39,719 nucleotides of DNA from Oscillospiraceae bacterium (GCA_020024185.1 JAHHUD010000005.1:1-39719), one strand, 5' to 3'. Positions 25,832-34,111 are shown, counted from the stretch's first letter. The notes: a model not told the origin generated them from the letters alone. Translations and numbers: made by a program.

Positions 25832-26730
25832 TATATTTCCTCCCTGGTAAATAATGCATAGAAGCTGTACATTGTCATTGTAACAATAAATCCAACTGCT
25901 ATATTAAGTGGTAGGATAAGACCTGATGATATAATATTGCCCGGTGTACCTGTTGGAATTCCTGATGGAATATGGTTTGCACCAGTAAAGAATGAATAGC
26001 CTTTTGCTATTGCATAGAAAGATAGTGAAATAAAAGTTACAATTTTTATAACTTTTTCTGAGAAAATCTTTCTTATATTTTGGTATCCATAAGCAGATGA
26101 CAGCAAAATTAAGCTGGCGCCCATAATAGCACCGCCGGAGAAACCACCACCAGGTGATAAGTGACCATTAAGGACAACATATATACCAAGCATAAGGTTA
26201 AATGGAACAATTATTTTTGCCACACGTTTAACTATCAAATCTCTCTTTGGGTCATAAGCTGTAAGTTCTTCACATGGTTTGCCTTTTTTGTCTTTTCTCA
26301 TAAGCATCATAACACTACAAGAAGCAACAAACAAAACACAAGATTCACCAAATGTGTCAAATGCACGATAGTCAAGAATAATACCGGCAATGATATTTAC
26401 TGCACCTGTTTCTTCCATTCCTTTTTCTATATATCTTTTTGTAACTTCGTTATTTACAGGATTAGAAAATTCACCATAACGTGGCAAATATGAAACTGTT
26501 ATTAGCAATACAGTAATAATAGATAATGCAACAGCAACACTTATTGCTCCATAAAAGCCTCTGAAAACTTTATATCCTCTTTCATCTCTCCATTGAAAAT
26601 ATCTTTCTTTTAAACTTTTTTCTTTATGATTTGATGGTTTACGAATTTCTTTTTCCTTTTCTTTTGGCTCGAAAGATACTTCACCATTTACAAATTTTAT
26701 AATTTGGGAGAACCAACTATTTATCATCAT
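25831..26730 (-). CDS. mrpB: MbhE-MrpB fusion subunit of the Mrp-like complex
   Basis: This 299-residue membrane protein starts with a cytoplasmic charged region (about 1-50, rich in Lys/Glu). It then has an MbhE-like part with EETGAVNIIAGIILDYRAFDTFGESCVLF, and an MnhB/MrpB domain with LMLGIYVVLNGHLSPGGGFSGGAI and the late SGLILPLNIAVGF. In classical Mrp systems the MbhE-like part is fused to the C-terminus of MrpA. Here it is fused in front of MrpB, as seen in Mbh-type modules of anaerobes. It overlaps the upstream MbhD gene by 14 bp. Confidence 0.88.
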   Translation of the reverse strand: MMINSWFSQIIKFVNGEVSFEPKEKEKEIRKPSNHKEKSLKERYFQWRDERGYKVFRGFYGAISVAVALSIITVLLITVSYLPRYGEFSNPVNNEVTKRYIEKGMEETGAVNIIAGIILDYRAFDTFGESCVLFVASCSVMMLMRKDKKGKPCEELTAYDPKRDLIVKRVAKIIVPFNLMLGIYVVLNGHLSPGGGFSGGAIMGASLILLSSAYGYQNIRKIFSEKVIKIVTFISLSFYAIAKGYSFFTGANHIPSGIPTGTPGNIISSGLILPLNIAVGFIVTMTMYSFYALFTREEI

Positions 26731-26983
26731 TTTCTTCTTCGTCCTCCTCTTTTAATTGTTTAACATTTTTAAGTGTGATAAAGAATAATATACTTGTTAC
26801 ACCAGCACCAACTGCTGCTTCTGTAATAGCAAGGTCTGGAGAACGCAACAATAACCAAAGTATACACATAATAGAGCTATATGACATGAATATAGTTACT
26901 GTTGAGAACAAGTTTTTTGCAAGGCATGCTGTGACAGCACAAACAATTAAAAACAAAAGCAATACTAATTCAAATGCTATCAT
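26717..26983 (-). CDS. MbhD-like (DUF4040) subunit
   Basis: This 88-residue protein has three helices and an acidic C-terminus (LKEEDEEENDDK). The block FMSYSSIMCILWLLLRSPDLAITEAAVGAGVTSILFF is the DUF4040/MbhD signature, corresponding to NuoJ-like helices and to part of the MrpA C-terminal extension. Its start overlaps mrpG by 4 bp (ATGA) and its end overlaps mrpB, so it is tightly coupled within the operon. It supplies the part missing from the short MrpA-like subunit at 21002-22471. Confidence 0.88.
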   Translation of the reverse strand: MIAFELVLLLFLIVCAVTACLAKNLFSTVTIFMSYSSIMCILWLLLRSPDLAITEAAVGAGVTSILFFITLKNVKQLKEEDEEENDDK

Positions 26984-27297
26984 TTTTTTACAACCTCACA
27001 TTCATCAAGAATTTTTTCGTTTGCAATCACTTCTGTTCTTGCAAGATAGTGAGATGCAACTGGGCTTGCTATCCAGAAAAAAACCACCATAATAACAAGT
27101 TTTAAAGTTATTATTGAAAATCCTGTTTTAATAATAATGCCTATGAGCATTAAAATCGCACCCATTGTATCAGCTGTTGCACCAATTTGCATTCTGTTGA
27201 GAACATAATTTAAACGGAAGTTACCTATAAGAGCAGTGATTATAATATGTAAACCCGCAAGTATAAATAATGCAGAAATAATAAGTCTAATTGTCAT
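26980..27297 (-). CDS. mrpG: Mrp antiporter subunit G
   Basis: This 105-residue protein has three helices. RMQIGATADTMGAILMLIGIII and FFWIASPVASHYLARTEV match the MrpG/PhaG signature ('SPxxAHxxaRAA'-like). It is required for Mrp complex assembly in studied systems. It overlaps mrpF by 11 bp and the MbhD gene by 4 bp. Confidence 0.92.
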   Translation of the reverse strand: MTIRLIISALFILAGLHIIITALIGNFRLNYVLNRMQIGATADTMGAILMLIGIIIKTGFSIITLKLVIMVVFFWIASPVASHYLARTEVIANEKILDECEVVKK

Positions 27298-27619
27298 TTT
27301 TATCTACCTCCTGCTTTATATTCTTCAAGTCATTTGCTCTGTCCATATTATGACTTCTAAGATACATTTTACAGAGAATAATAACAGTGATAAAGCCCAA
27401 AACTGCGTAAATAAGTGCAATATCAACAATATAATTTTCACCCAGTATAGCCGCAATAAAGCTTATGAAAATCATAATAACTGTTCCTATGCTATTAACA
27501 GCTAATATTCTATCTGAAAAGTGTGGACCGATAACAGTTCTTAGAAAATATCCAAAAATCACAAGAGCCAAAACCACCAAAACACATACAATAAAACCAT
27601 TATAAATTGTCTCAGCCAT
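27287..27619 (-). CDS. mrpF: Mrp antiporter subunit F
   Basis: This 110-residue protein has three helices. RTVIGPHFSDRILAVNSIGT is the MrpF hallmark ('GPtxxDRvlAldxigt'), and YIVDIALIYAVLGFITVIIL is the third helix. The C-terminus is hydrophilic (RANDLKNIKQEVDKNDN). It overlaps mrpE by 8 bp and mrpG by 11 bp. Confidence 0.92.
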   Translation of the reverse strand: MAETIYNGFIVCVLVVLALVIFGYFLRTVIGPHFSDRILAVNSIGTVIMIFISFIAAILGENYIVDIALIYAVLGFITVIILCKMYLRSHNMDRANDLKNIKQEVDKNDN

Positions 27620-28082
27620 TGCAGTTTTCCTCCATTTTTTTAAGTAATTTTATAAATACAGAATCTTCTATACCATCAGCCAAGGTGTAATCCAAAGCGT
27701 GTACACAGAAATGATTATCATCCACATCTACTGTGATTGTACCTGGTGTGATTGTTATACTATTAGCAAGAATAAATCTTAGAAATTCATTTTTTATGTC
27801 CACATCAAAAAATACAATCTGTGGCTGAATTTCTATTTTTTTACTGTATATTCTTTTATATACAGCAATTGCGGATTTGAAAATCTCAATAACTAAAACC
27901 ACTATATAAGCAAGTCCCCAGAAAAAATTCTTACAAAAAACGATTTCGCTTTTTGCAGAATATTCAAGAAATTTGCACATAAACCAAAATATAGCTGTTG
28001 ATAAAATAACACCTATAACAAGGATTTCTGTGGTTATTTTGCCATTGAGAGCAATCCAGAATAACAATAATAAAATGTACAT
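27612..28082 (-). CDS. mrpE: Mrp antiporter subunit E, first gene of the operon
   Basis: This 156-residue protein has an N-terminal pair of helices, a further helix (YIVVLVIEIFKSAIAVYKRI) and a soluble domain with FILANSITITPGTITVDVDDNHFCVHAL, the MrpE signature ('aNsITLTPGTltvd'). AGAGG lies 6 nt before the ATG. It opens a ten-gene operon (mrpEFG, mbhD, mbhE-mrpB, mrpC and four antiporter-like subunits) reaching to 19055. A TATAAT with a poor -35 lies about 65-75 bp upstream of the ATG. No catalytic redox or hydrogenase subunit accompanies the operon. Confidence 0.93.
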   Translation of the reverse strand: MYILLLLFWIALNGKITTEILVIGVILSTAIFWFMCKFLEYSAKSEIVFCKNFFWGLAYIVVLVIEIFKSAIAVYKRIYSKKIEIQPQIVFFDVDIKNEFLRFILANSITITPGTITVDVDDNHFCVHALDYTLADGIEDSVFIKLLKKMEENCNG

Positions 28083-28307
28083 TTTGAACCTCTTCTTATT
28101 TTTTTAACGTTTTTATATATTATTTTTAAATATATATATTAATTCTTATTATATAACTATGTGTCGATTTGTACATACAATTATAATAAATGGCAAAAAA
28201 TTTGTAATAATCAGTTAATATAGTTATAATTTTGTTCAATAATTTTATATAATTTATACTAACAATTATTATTTTCTCTCAACTATTTTTTTATTTGGGC
28301 AAACATA

Positions 28308-28338
28308 AAATCCGAGCAAGTATAACTTGCACGGATTT
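28308..28338 (-). terminator. Intrinsic terminator of the transaldolase-DUF1622 unit
   Basis: AAATCCG pairs with CGGATTT, and after one mismatch GCAAGT pairs with ACTTGC, around a 4-nt loop. On the minus strand it continues as TTTTATGTTT. The interval 28083-28307 is the AT-rich leader of the Mrp operon without other recognisable features. Confidence 0.75.
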
Positions 28339-28371
28339 ATCTGAATAAGTATTTTAAGTATTTTACTTGTA

Positions 28372-28752
28372 TTAATCTCTTTCTATTTTAATACCTGTAA
28401 TTTTTTTACCTTCATGACTATCAGACTGTGATTTTTGATGTTCTTTCATATCTTTATTGATAAAGTAGAACAATATTTCTCGAAGAACAATAATTGCACC
28501 AAGCATAATAATTTCTTCTTTTGTTCTTACTATTACAGTTCTCAAAATTTCAGCAGCCATTTTGAATTCCAATCCAGTTACCATTGCTGTCCCTAAAGTG
28601 TTGCGGATATTAACTGAATTTTCTGCTTTAGAGAAATTTCCAAGATAAGCAGCAAATGCTCTAAATGCACCTGTTGTTACTATAAATATACCAATAATTT
28701 CAATTATATGGATAAGGATAGGTAGGTACTGGTGTAAAATGTGCTCTAACAT
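28372..28752 (-). CDS. DUF1622-family membrane protein
   Basis: This 126-residue protein has an N-terminal helix (ILIHIIEIIGIFIVTTGAF), then RNTLGTAMVTGLEFKMAAEILRTVIVRTKEE, then a second helix region (IIMLGAIIVLREILFYFI) and a polar His/Lys-rich tail. The 'LEFKxAAEILRTV' block defines DUF1622; no biochemical function is established. GAGGTATCTACA precedes the ATG. It follows the transaldolase gene by 26 bp and is probably cotranscribed with it; the functional link is unclear. Confidence 0.85.
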   Translation of the reverse strand: MLEHILHQYLPILIHIIEIIGIFIVTTGAFRAFAAYLGNFSKAENSVNIRNTLGTAMVTGLEFKMAAEILRTVIVRTKEEIIMLGAIIVLREILFYFINKDMKEHQKSQSDSHEGKKITGIKIERD

Positions 28753-28778
28753 TGTAGATACCTCTTATCTTAAAAATA

Positions 28779-29426
28779 TTATTTTTGTGGTACTGATTCC
28801 CAGTCTTTAAGGAATCTTTCAATACCTGCATCTGTAAGTGGATGTTTTGTCATTTGTTCGATAATTTTATATGGAACAGTTGCAATGTGTGCACCAGCCA
28901 TAGCTGAAGCTGTAACGTGAATTGGGTTTCTGATTGAAGCAGAAATAATTTCTGTTTCAATACCATGAATTGAGAATATTTCGCTTACTTCACTAATAAG
29001 GTTAATACCTTCTTGACCGATATCATCAAGACGGCCTACAAATGGACTTACATATGTTGCGCCAGCTCTTGCTGCAAGCAATGCCTGTGCTGCAGAGAAG
29101 ATGAGTGTAACATTTGTTTTGATGCCCTTTGCAGAAAGAGCTTTTACTGCTTTAAGACCTTCTAAGCACATTGGAATTTTGATAACAATGTTTTCGTGAA
29201 TCTTAACCAATTCCATTGCTTCTTTAACCATTGTTTCACTTTCAAGAGAGATAACTTCTGCAGAAATTGGACCATCAACAATTGATGTGATTTCTTTTAC
29301 AACTTCTTTAAAATCTCTGCCTTCTTTAGCAATAAGTGAAGGGTTTGTTGTTACACCGCAGATAACACCAAGGTCATTTGCTTTTCTAATTTCATCAACA
29401 TTAGCTGTATCGATAAAAAGTTTCAT
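28779..29426 (-). CDS. tal: Transaldolase (short, TalC/FSA-like fold)
   Basis: The 215-residue cytosolic class I aldolase moves a dihydroxyacetone unit between sugar phosphates in the pentose phosphate pathway. MKLFIDTANVDEIRKA and GVTTNPSLIAKEGRDF form the N-terminus. The Schiff-base Lys is in NIVIKIPMCLEGLKAV, and TNVTLIFSAAQAL and FVGRLDDIG follow. Where fructose-6-phosphate aldolase has Gln (AQV), this protein has Glu (ISAEVI), as in true transaldolases, so transaldolase is preferred over FSA. The open frame extends to 29477, past the likely promoter. GGAGG lies 6 nt before the ATG at 29426, which is used. Confidence 0.93.
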   Translation of the reverse strand: MKLFIDTANVDEIRKANDLGVICGVTTNPSLIAKEGRDFKEVVKEITSIVDGPISAEVISLESETMVKEAMELVKIHENIVIKIPMCLEGLKAVKALSAKGIKTNVTLIFSAAQALLAARAGATYVSPFVGRLDDIGQEGINLISEVSEIFSIHGIETEIISASIRNPIHVTASAMAGAHIATVPYKIIEQMTKHPLTDAGIERFLKDWESVPQK

Positions 29427-29465
29427 ATTTGTCCTCCAAAAAAACCTATATTTTTTACTTCGACC

Positions 29466-29494
29466 ATAATAACACAAATTTTCATATTTTACAA
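29466..29494 (-). promoter_or_regulatory. Promoter of the transaldolase-DUF1622 unit
   Basis: On the minus strand: TTGTAA (29494-29489), 17-nt spacer, TATTAT (29471-29466), about 40 bp before the ATG. Confidence 0.6.
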
Positions 29495-29500
29495 TACTTC

Positions 29501-29529
29501 TTTACAATTTAAACAAAAGATAGTACAAT
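29501..29529 (+). promoter_or_regulatory. Promoter of the DUF4364 gene
   Basis: TTTACA (29501-29506), 17-nt spacer, TACAAT (29524-29529), about 36 bp before the ATG. It is back to back with the transaldolase promoter. Confidence 0.6.
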
Positions 29530-29565
29530 AGTACATAAATTTAAGAGTAATTGGAGGATGAGTAA

Positions 29566-30165
29566 ATGAGCAATAATTCTGCATTTACGGCCGGTGTTCG
29601 ATTTGGTGGAATTTCTGATAGAACAGAAATTAAAATTTTGGTATGCTATCTTTTAAGTAATGTTAATCAACCTGTATCTGCACAACAGATTATAGACACT
29701 TTGGTTGGACAAGAGCTTGTAAATTATTTTGAATTGCAAGACGCGCTTTCTCATCTTTCACAACAAAATCTTATTACAGAAAACAATGGTCTTTACTCTA
29801 TCACAAAAGAGGGCATTGACATCAGCAAACAACTTGAAAAAGCTTTGCCTTACTCTGTTAGAGAAAGAGCCTATAAAGCTGTTATAGAAATTTTGCAATA
29901 TGCAGCATTAAAAAAGCAAAATCAAACAAGTATCACAACTTTGTATGAGGGTGGTTATAATTTAAACTGTACTATATCTGACAAGGATTTTGTATTATTT
30001 TCATGCGATATTCACATGCCAAATGAAAAAAGTGCTCTTTTGGCTCAAGAAAAATTTATAAAGCATGGACATGAGATATTCAAGTGCGTTCTTGGCATTA
30101 CAACAAATAATCCCAAAATGTATAAATCGTTTTTGGAACATCAAGAAGAAAATCAAAATATATAA
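29566..30165 (+). CDS. DUF4364-family protein (winged-helix N-terminus)
   Basis: This 199-residue protein fits the DUF4364 family of Clostridia. The first roughly 90 residues look like a winged helix: EIKILVCYLLSNVNQPVSAQQIIDTL, YFELQDALSHLSQQNLITENNGLYSIT, KEGIDISKQLEKALPYSVRERAYK. The rest is mixed alpha/beta (YNLNCTISDKDFVLFSCDIHMP). That suggests a DNA-binding regulator, but no member's function is known to me. GGAGG lies before ATGAGTAAATG, and the start at 29566 is the second of two ATGs; an alternative ATG at 29559 is out of frame. Single gene with its own promoter and terminator. Confidence 0.85.
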   Translation: MSNNSAFTAGVRFGGISDRTEIKILVCYLLSNVNQPVSAQQIIDTLVGQELVNYFELQDALSHLSQQNLITENNGLYSITKEGIDISKQLEKALPYSVRERAYKAVIEILQYAALKKQNQTSITTLYEGGYNLNCTISDKDFVLFSCDIHMPNEKSALLAQEKFIKHGHEIFKCVLGITTNNPKMYKSFLEHQEENQNI

Positions 30166-30167
30166 AT

Positions 30168-30206
30168 AAAACAGAACTTTCCTAATATGGTTAGTTCTGT
30201 TTTTTA
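30168..30206. terminator. Bidirectional intrinsic terminator between convergent genes
   Basis: AAAACAGAACT pairs with AGTTCTGTTTT (11 bp), with T runs on both strands. It lies between the DUF4364 stop and the convergent TIGR03915 gene stop. Confidence 0.85.
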
Positions 30207-30208
30207 TT

Positions 30209-30964
30209 TTAAATATTATCATTTAGTTCCGGTAACATATCCCATGTTCTCTTAGGCATAAAGCTCATTCTGCATTTTGGATTATATCTTTCTTTTATAG
30301 AGATAGTATCATAAAATAGTTTCCAAAGTTTTTGCATTGCAAGTTCATCATCATTAAATTCCGGAAGCTGTATATTTTCCACTGACATAATTTGAGTTAT
30401 ATTTTTATCATGTAATAATACTTGATTATTTGTACTGTCATATATCATAAATGACTGATTAAAAAATCGCTCCACAAAATGATTTGCAATCAATGGCAAT
30501 ATTTGATTTTTAGGTTTTATTTGTGAAATATATACATCATTTGATTTATAAAACCTTACCAGCCCCAAATACAAATGTTTTTCTCTGTGTATATGTTTAT
30601 TTGCCTTTAACAGAAAATCCACATCTTCATCTGATACTAATTTGGCTATGTTATATCCAACTTTAAAGCCCTTTACAACATACCACAACATATGAATTTC
30701 TTTTCCTTTTTGATAACTGAGCATACATTCTTGTAAAAATCTTATTGTGTATTTTGAAATTTTATTTTTAATTGCTTTTTTTACTTGTTCTGATTTTTCA
30801 ATATCTGTTGTAATTGTTACTTGTTGATAAAAACTTGCCTGAACATTATCCTCACTTGTTATGTCAACGGGTTTAAATTGTGAATAATAATATGTATACA
30901 CACAATTCATAAAGCCATCAAAAGTTCCATCATAAACGAATATTACATCTGTCCGCTTACGCAT
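30209..30964 (-). CDS. TIGR03915-family putative DNA repair protein
   Basis: This 251-residue protein starts VIFVYDGTFDGFMNCVYTYYY, the family opening ('YDGsFeGlLtavfe'). It continues with VNIRFLQE-type helices and the block KANKHIHREKHLYLGLVRFYKS ('vxxExHRfkGfvRF'), ending with CRMSFMPKRTWDMLPEL. It is known only as the partner of a radical SAM protein and is annotated as a putative DNA repair or modification factor. Its first 22 bp overlap the end of the radical SAM gene, a constant arrangement for this pair, and AGAGGA lies 9 nt before the ATG. No catalytic site is evident. Confidence 0.9.
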   Translation of the reverse strand: MRKRTDVIFVYDGTFDGFMNCVYTYYYSQFKPVDITSEDNVQASFYQQVTITTDIEKSEQVKKAIKNKISKYTIRFLQECMLSYQKGKEIHMLWYVVKGFKVGYNIAKLVSDEDVDFLLKANKHIHREKHLYLGLVRFYKSNDVYISQIKPKNQILPLIANHFVERFFNQSFMIYDSTNNQVLLHDKNITQIMSVENIQLPEFNDDELAMQKLWKLFYDTISIKERYNPKCRMSFMPKRTWDMLPELNDNI

Positions 30965-32241
30965 TTATAAACATCCTCTCTGGTTATTCTGTTTTCAAAA
31001 AGGCTTAATTGTTCTGATTGATAATCTAAGTTAAAACCTGTGGATTGTCCTATAAGATATCTCTCTGCATTTTCTCTATCAATTTTTACATAAGGAGCTG
31101 ATTTTCCTTTGCAAGTTATAAAGAACTGTGCTCTTTTTAAAACCACCCCAATTTTTTGTAGTGCATCAAAATCAAGAAAAGCAATTTTTCTTGCAGAAAT
31201 AATTCTTTTGGCACTTGTAACTCCAATACCTGGTACACGCAATAGCATTTCATACGGTGCAGTATTAACTTCACAAGGAAATAAATGCATATTGTTTAAT
31301 GCCCAATTACATTTTGGGTCTAAAAACTGGTTAAACATTGTATTTTTTTCGTCCAAAATTTCATCTGCACGAAAATTATAAAATCTCAAAAGCCAGTCTG
31401 CCTGATACAATCTGTGTTCTCTTAACAAAGGTGGCTTTGTATCAATAGCCGGAAGTAATTTGTCGTTATTTACAGGAACATAGGCTGAAAAATATACTCT
31501 TTTAAGACTATAATTGTCATATAGTCCTTGTGTTAGACGTAAAATATGTAAATCGCTTTCATTACTAGCTCCAACTATCATTTGAGTTGATTGCCCTGCT
31601 GGAGAAAATTTTGGAGCATGTTTATATAGCGCCAAATTGTATTTTGACTGTTGATTGTGTTGTTGAATTGCTCTCATTGGCGTAAGTATTTTATTTTTTG
31701 ATTTTTGTGGAGCAACCTTTTCAAGACTTTTCGCACTTGGCATTTCTATATTTACGCTTAATCTGTCAACAAGAAGTCCTATCTTTTCTACAAGTTCCGG
31801 ACTTGTTCCGGGAATTACCTTTGCGTGAATATACCCATTAAATTTATATTCATACCTAAGTATTTCAATTGATTTTATTATTAATTCCATGGTGTAATCT
31901 GGACTTTTTAAAACTCCAGATGATAAAAATAAACCTTCAATGTAATTTCTTTTATAAAAATTTATAGTTAAGTCAGCAAGCTCCTTTGGAGTAAATGCAG
32001 TGCGTCTTACATCATTACTTTTCCTATTTATACAATATGCACAATCATACTCACAGTAGTTTGTAAACAAAACTTTAAGCAGTGATATACATCTTCCATC
32101 TGATGACCAGCTATGGCATATACCACCTTTAAATGTTGTTCCAACACTACCGTTTTTACTTCTGTTTGAACCACTTGAACTGCATGATGCATCATATTTT
32201 GCAGATTCCGAAAGTATTTCTAATTTTTCAAATATATCCAT
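30943..32241 (-). CDS. Radical SAM protein, putative DNA modification/repair (TIGR03916 type)
   Basis: This 432-residue protein has the radical SAM cluster motif CEYDCAYC (CX3CX2C) in LLKVLFTNYCEYDCAYCINR, near residue 65. SSGV and VIPGTS follow as SAM-barrel elements. Near the C-terminus (about 335-365) a helix-hairpin-helix reads EMLLRVPGIGVTSAKRIISAR, a non-specific DNA-binding element. The family resembles spore photoproduct lyase in outline, and a role on DNA is suspected, but the substrate is unknown. GAGG lies 7 nt before the ATG. It is the first gene of a two-gene operon with the TIGR03915 protein and has a promoter embedded in a dyad (32268-32319). Confidence 0.92.
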   Translation of the reverse strand: MDIFEKLEILSESAKYDASCSSSGSNRSKNGSVGTTFKGGICHSWSSDGRCISLLKVLFTNYCEYDCAYCINRKSNDVRRTAFTPKELADLTINFYKRNYIEGLFLSSGVLKSPDYTMELIIKSIEILRYEYKFNGYIHAKVIPGTSPELVEKIGLLVDRLSVNIEMPSAKSLEKVAPQKSKNKILTPMRAIQQHNQQSKYNLALYKHAPKFSPAGQSTQMIVGASNESDLHILRLTQGLYDNYSLKRVYFSAYVPVNNDKLLPAIDTKPPLLREHRLYQADWLLRFYNFRADEILDEKNTMFNQFLDPKCNWALNNMHLFPCEVNTAPYEMLLRVPGIGVTSAKRIISARKIAFLDFDALQKIGVVLKRAQFFITCKGKSAPYVKIDRENAERYLIGQSTGFNLDYQSEQLSLFENRITREDVYKCVSGQM

Positions 32242-32267
32242 AATACTACCTCATAACTATATTACAT

Positions 32268-32319
32268 ATCATAACATCTATTAGTTGTTAAATCAACTAT
32301 TTTTACAACTTTTAGTTGT
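32268..32319 (-). promoter_or_regulatory. Promoter of the radical SAM operon with two adjacent dyads (candidate operator)
   Basis: On the minus strand: TTGATT (32296-32291), 17-nt spacer, TATGAT (32273-32268). The -35 lies inside a dyad TAGTTG-N6-CAACTA (32282-32299). A second perfect dyad, ACAACT-TTT-AGTTGT, follows at 32305-32319. The two share the half-site AGTTG. The binding factor is unknown. The rest of 32320-32467 is the AT-rich leader of the divergent beta-CASP gene. Confidence 0.55.
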
Positions 32320-32467
32320 CTTTTATTGTAAATCTAGTTATAAAGTATTCGGCAAATTCATAATATATAAAATTTATATATAATTATAACTTTTTTGTTT
32401 AAAATTTTATTACATTTTTCACAATAAAGGTGTATACTTATTTCATATTTAAGATGGAGGTTTTGCC

Positions 32468-34063
32468 ATGAAACTTACTTTTTTAGGTGCCTGTCATGAA
32501 GTTACAGGCAGTATGATATTACTTGAGGCATGTAATAAAAAGATACTAATTGATTGTGGAATGGAGCAAGGCGTTGATGTTTTTGAAAATGTTGAGCTTC
32601 CGATAACTGCTGGAGAAATTGATTATGTATTATTAACACATGCACATATAGACCACTCTGGTCATTTACCGTTACTTGTAAAAAATGGTTTTAAAGGTGA
32701 AATTCATTCAACAGATGCAACTGCTGATTTATGTGCCGTTATGTTAAAAGACTCTGCACATATACAGGAATTTGAAGCAGAATGGCGAAATAGAAAAAAT
32801 CGCCGTGCCGGTATGGAAGAATATGAGCCTGTATACACTATGGAAGATGCAATTGCTGCAATTGAGATGTTTGTACCTCACTTTTATAAAAACAAGTTTA
32901 CATTATGTGATGGCATTGAAGTAAACTTTATTGACGCCGGACATCTTTTAGGTTCATCTTCAATTGAAGTTTGGGTTACCGAAGAAAACACAACAAGGAA
33001 AATTGTATTCTCCGGTGATATTGGTAACTTAAATCAGCCAATCATAAATGACCCAGAATACATTGATACAGCAGATTATGTAATTATGGAATCCACATAC
33101 GGAAATAGAAATCACGGAGAAAAACCTGACTATATAAAAGAACTTGCAGATATATTAAACCGTACATTTGAGCGTGGTGGTAACGTTGTTATTCCTTCTT
33201 TTGCAGTCGGAAGAACACAGGAAATGCTATATTTCTTTAGAGAGATAAAAGAGCGTGGATTAGTTAAACCTCAGAATTTTGAAGTATATGTAGATAGTCC
33301 ATTAGCTATTGAAGCCACAACTATTTTTAAAGAAAATAGTGCAGACTGTTTTGATAAAGAAACTAAATCACTTTTAAAACAAGGAATCAACCCTTTACAG
33401 TTTGACGGACTTAAAGTTTCTGTTACAAGTGAAGAATCAAAACTTATAAACTTTAATAACTCTCCAAAGGTTATTCTTTCTGCCAGTGGAATGTGTGAAG
33501 CAGGCAGAATAAGACATCATTTAAAACACAACTTATGGCGTCCTGAATCTACTGTACTGTTTGTTGGGTACCAAGCTGTAAATAGTCTTGGCCGAAAAAT
33601 ATACGATGGCGCTGCTAGTGTTAAACTTTTTGGTGAAACTATTGAAGTTAGAGCAGAAATAAAACATCTTGCCGGTATAAGTGGTCATGCTGACAACAAC
33701 GGGCTATTGAAATGGATTGAAAGTTTTGAAAATAAACCTGAAAAAGTTTTTGTCGTTCATGGTGATGATGAAGTTATGAACGATTTTACTCAGCAACTGT
33801 CAGCTAAAGGATTTAACGTAACTGCTCCTTATTCCGGAAGTGTTTATAATTTAATAAGCAATCAATATGAAATCACCACACCACCAGTTCCAATCTCTAA
33901 AGCTTATAAATCAAACAGCAGAACAGAAACTGTATTTGGCAAACTTGTTGCTGCTGGAAAACGCTTATTAAGTGTTATTGAAAAAAATAAAGACGGTGCA
34001 AATAAAGACCTTGCAAAATTCACAAGTCAAATTCAATCCTTATGCGATAAATGGGATAGATAA
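32468..34063 (+). CDS. Beta-CASP metallo-beta-lactamase family RNA-processing nuclease
   Basis: This 531-residue cytosolic protein belongs to the MBL/beta-CASP group that contains CPSF73 and bacterial RNases. Metal ligands: LTHAHIDHSGHLP (HxHxDH), then GDIGN with the Asp, DAGHLLGSSS (His), and the late SGHADNNGLL. The beta-CASP insert at about 195-400 shows PSFAVGRTQEMLYF, VYVDSPLAIEAT, SASGMCEAGRIRHHL and VVHGD. It lacks the RNase J layout and looks like the YSH1-type 'MBL fold RNA-specific exonuclease' group; the substrate is not established. GGAGG lies 7 nt before the ATG. A T-rich stem follows the stop. Single gene. Confidence 0.92.
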   Translation: MKLTFLGACHEVTGSMILLEACNKKILIDCGMEQGVDVFENVELPITAGEIDYVLLTHAHIDHSGHLPLLVKNGFKGEIHSTDATADLCAVMLKDSAHIQEFEAEWRNRKNRRAGMEEYEPVYTMEDAIAAIEMFVPHFYKNKFTLCDGIEVNFIDAGHLLGSSSIEVWVTEENTTRKIVFSGDIGNLNQPIINDPEYIDTADYVIMESTYGNRNHGEKPDYIKELADILNRTFERGGNVVIPSFAVGRTQEMLYFFREIKERGLVKPQNFEVYVDSPLAIEATTIFKENSADCFDKETKSLLKQGINPLQFDGLKVSVTSEESKLINFNNSPKVILSASGMCEAGRIRHHLKHNLWRPESTVLFVGYQAVNSLGRKIYDGAASVKLFGETIEVRAEIKHLAGISGHADNNGLLKWIESFENKPEKVFVVHGDDEVMNDFTQQLSAKGFNVTAPYSGSVYNLISNQYEITTPPVPISKAYKSNSRTETVFGKLVAAGKRLLSVIEKNKDGANKDLAKFTSQIQSLCDKWDR

Positions 34064-34066
34064 ACA

Positions 34067-34105
34067 AAAAACTGTCACAGAAGTTATCTGTGACAGTTTT
34101 ATTTT
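34067..34105. terminator. Bidirectional intrinsic terminator between convergent genes
   Basis: AAAACTGTCACAGA pairs with TCTGTGACAGTTTT (14 bp, near-perfect), with T-rich flanks on both strands. It lies between the beta-CASP gene and the convergent ABC-F gene. Confidence 0.9.
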
Positions 34106-34111
34106 TACATA

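Noticed and set aside
19055..28082. Membrane-bound hydrogenase (Mbh/Ech) or complex I operon
   Set aside because: No NiFe large or small subunit, FeS protein or NuoH-like gene is present; only antiporter-module genes are seen.
28779..29426. Fructose-6-phosphate aldolase instead of transaldolase
   Set aside because: The active-site position that is Gln in FSA is Glu here (ISAEVI), as in transaldolase.
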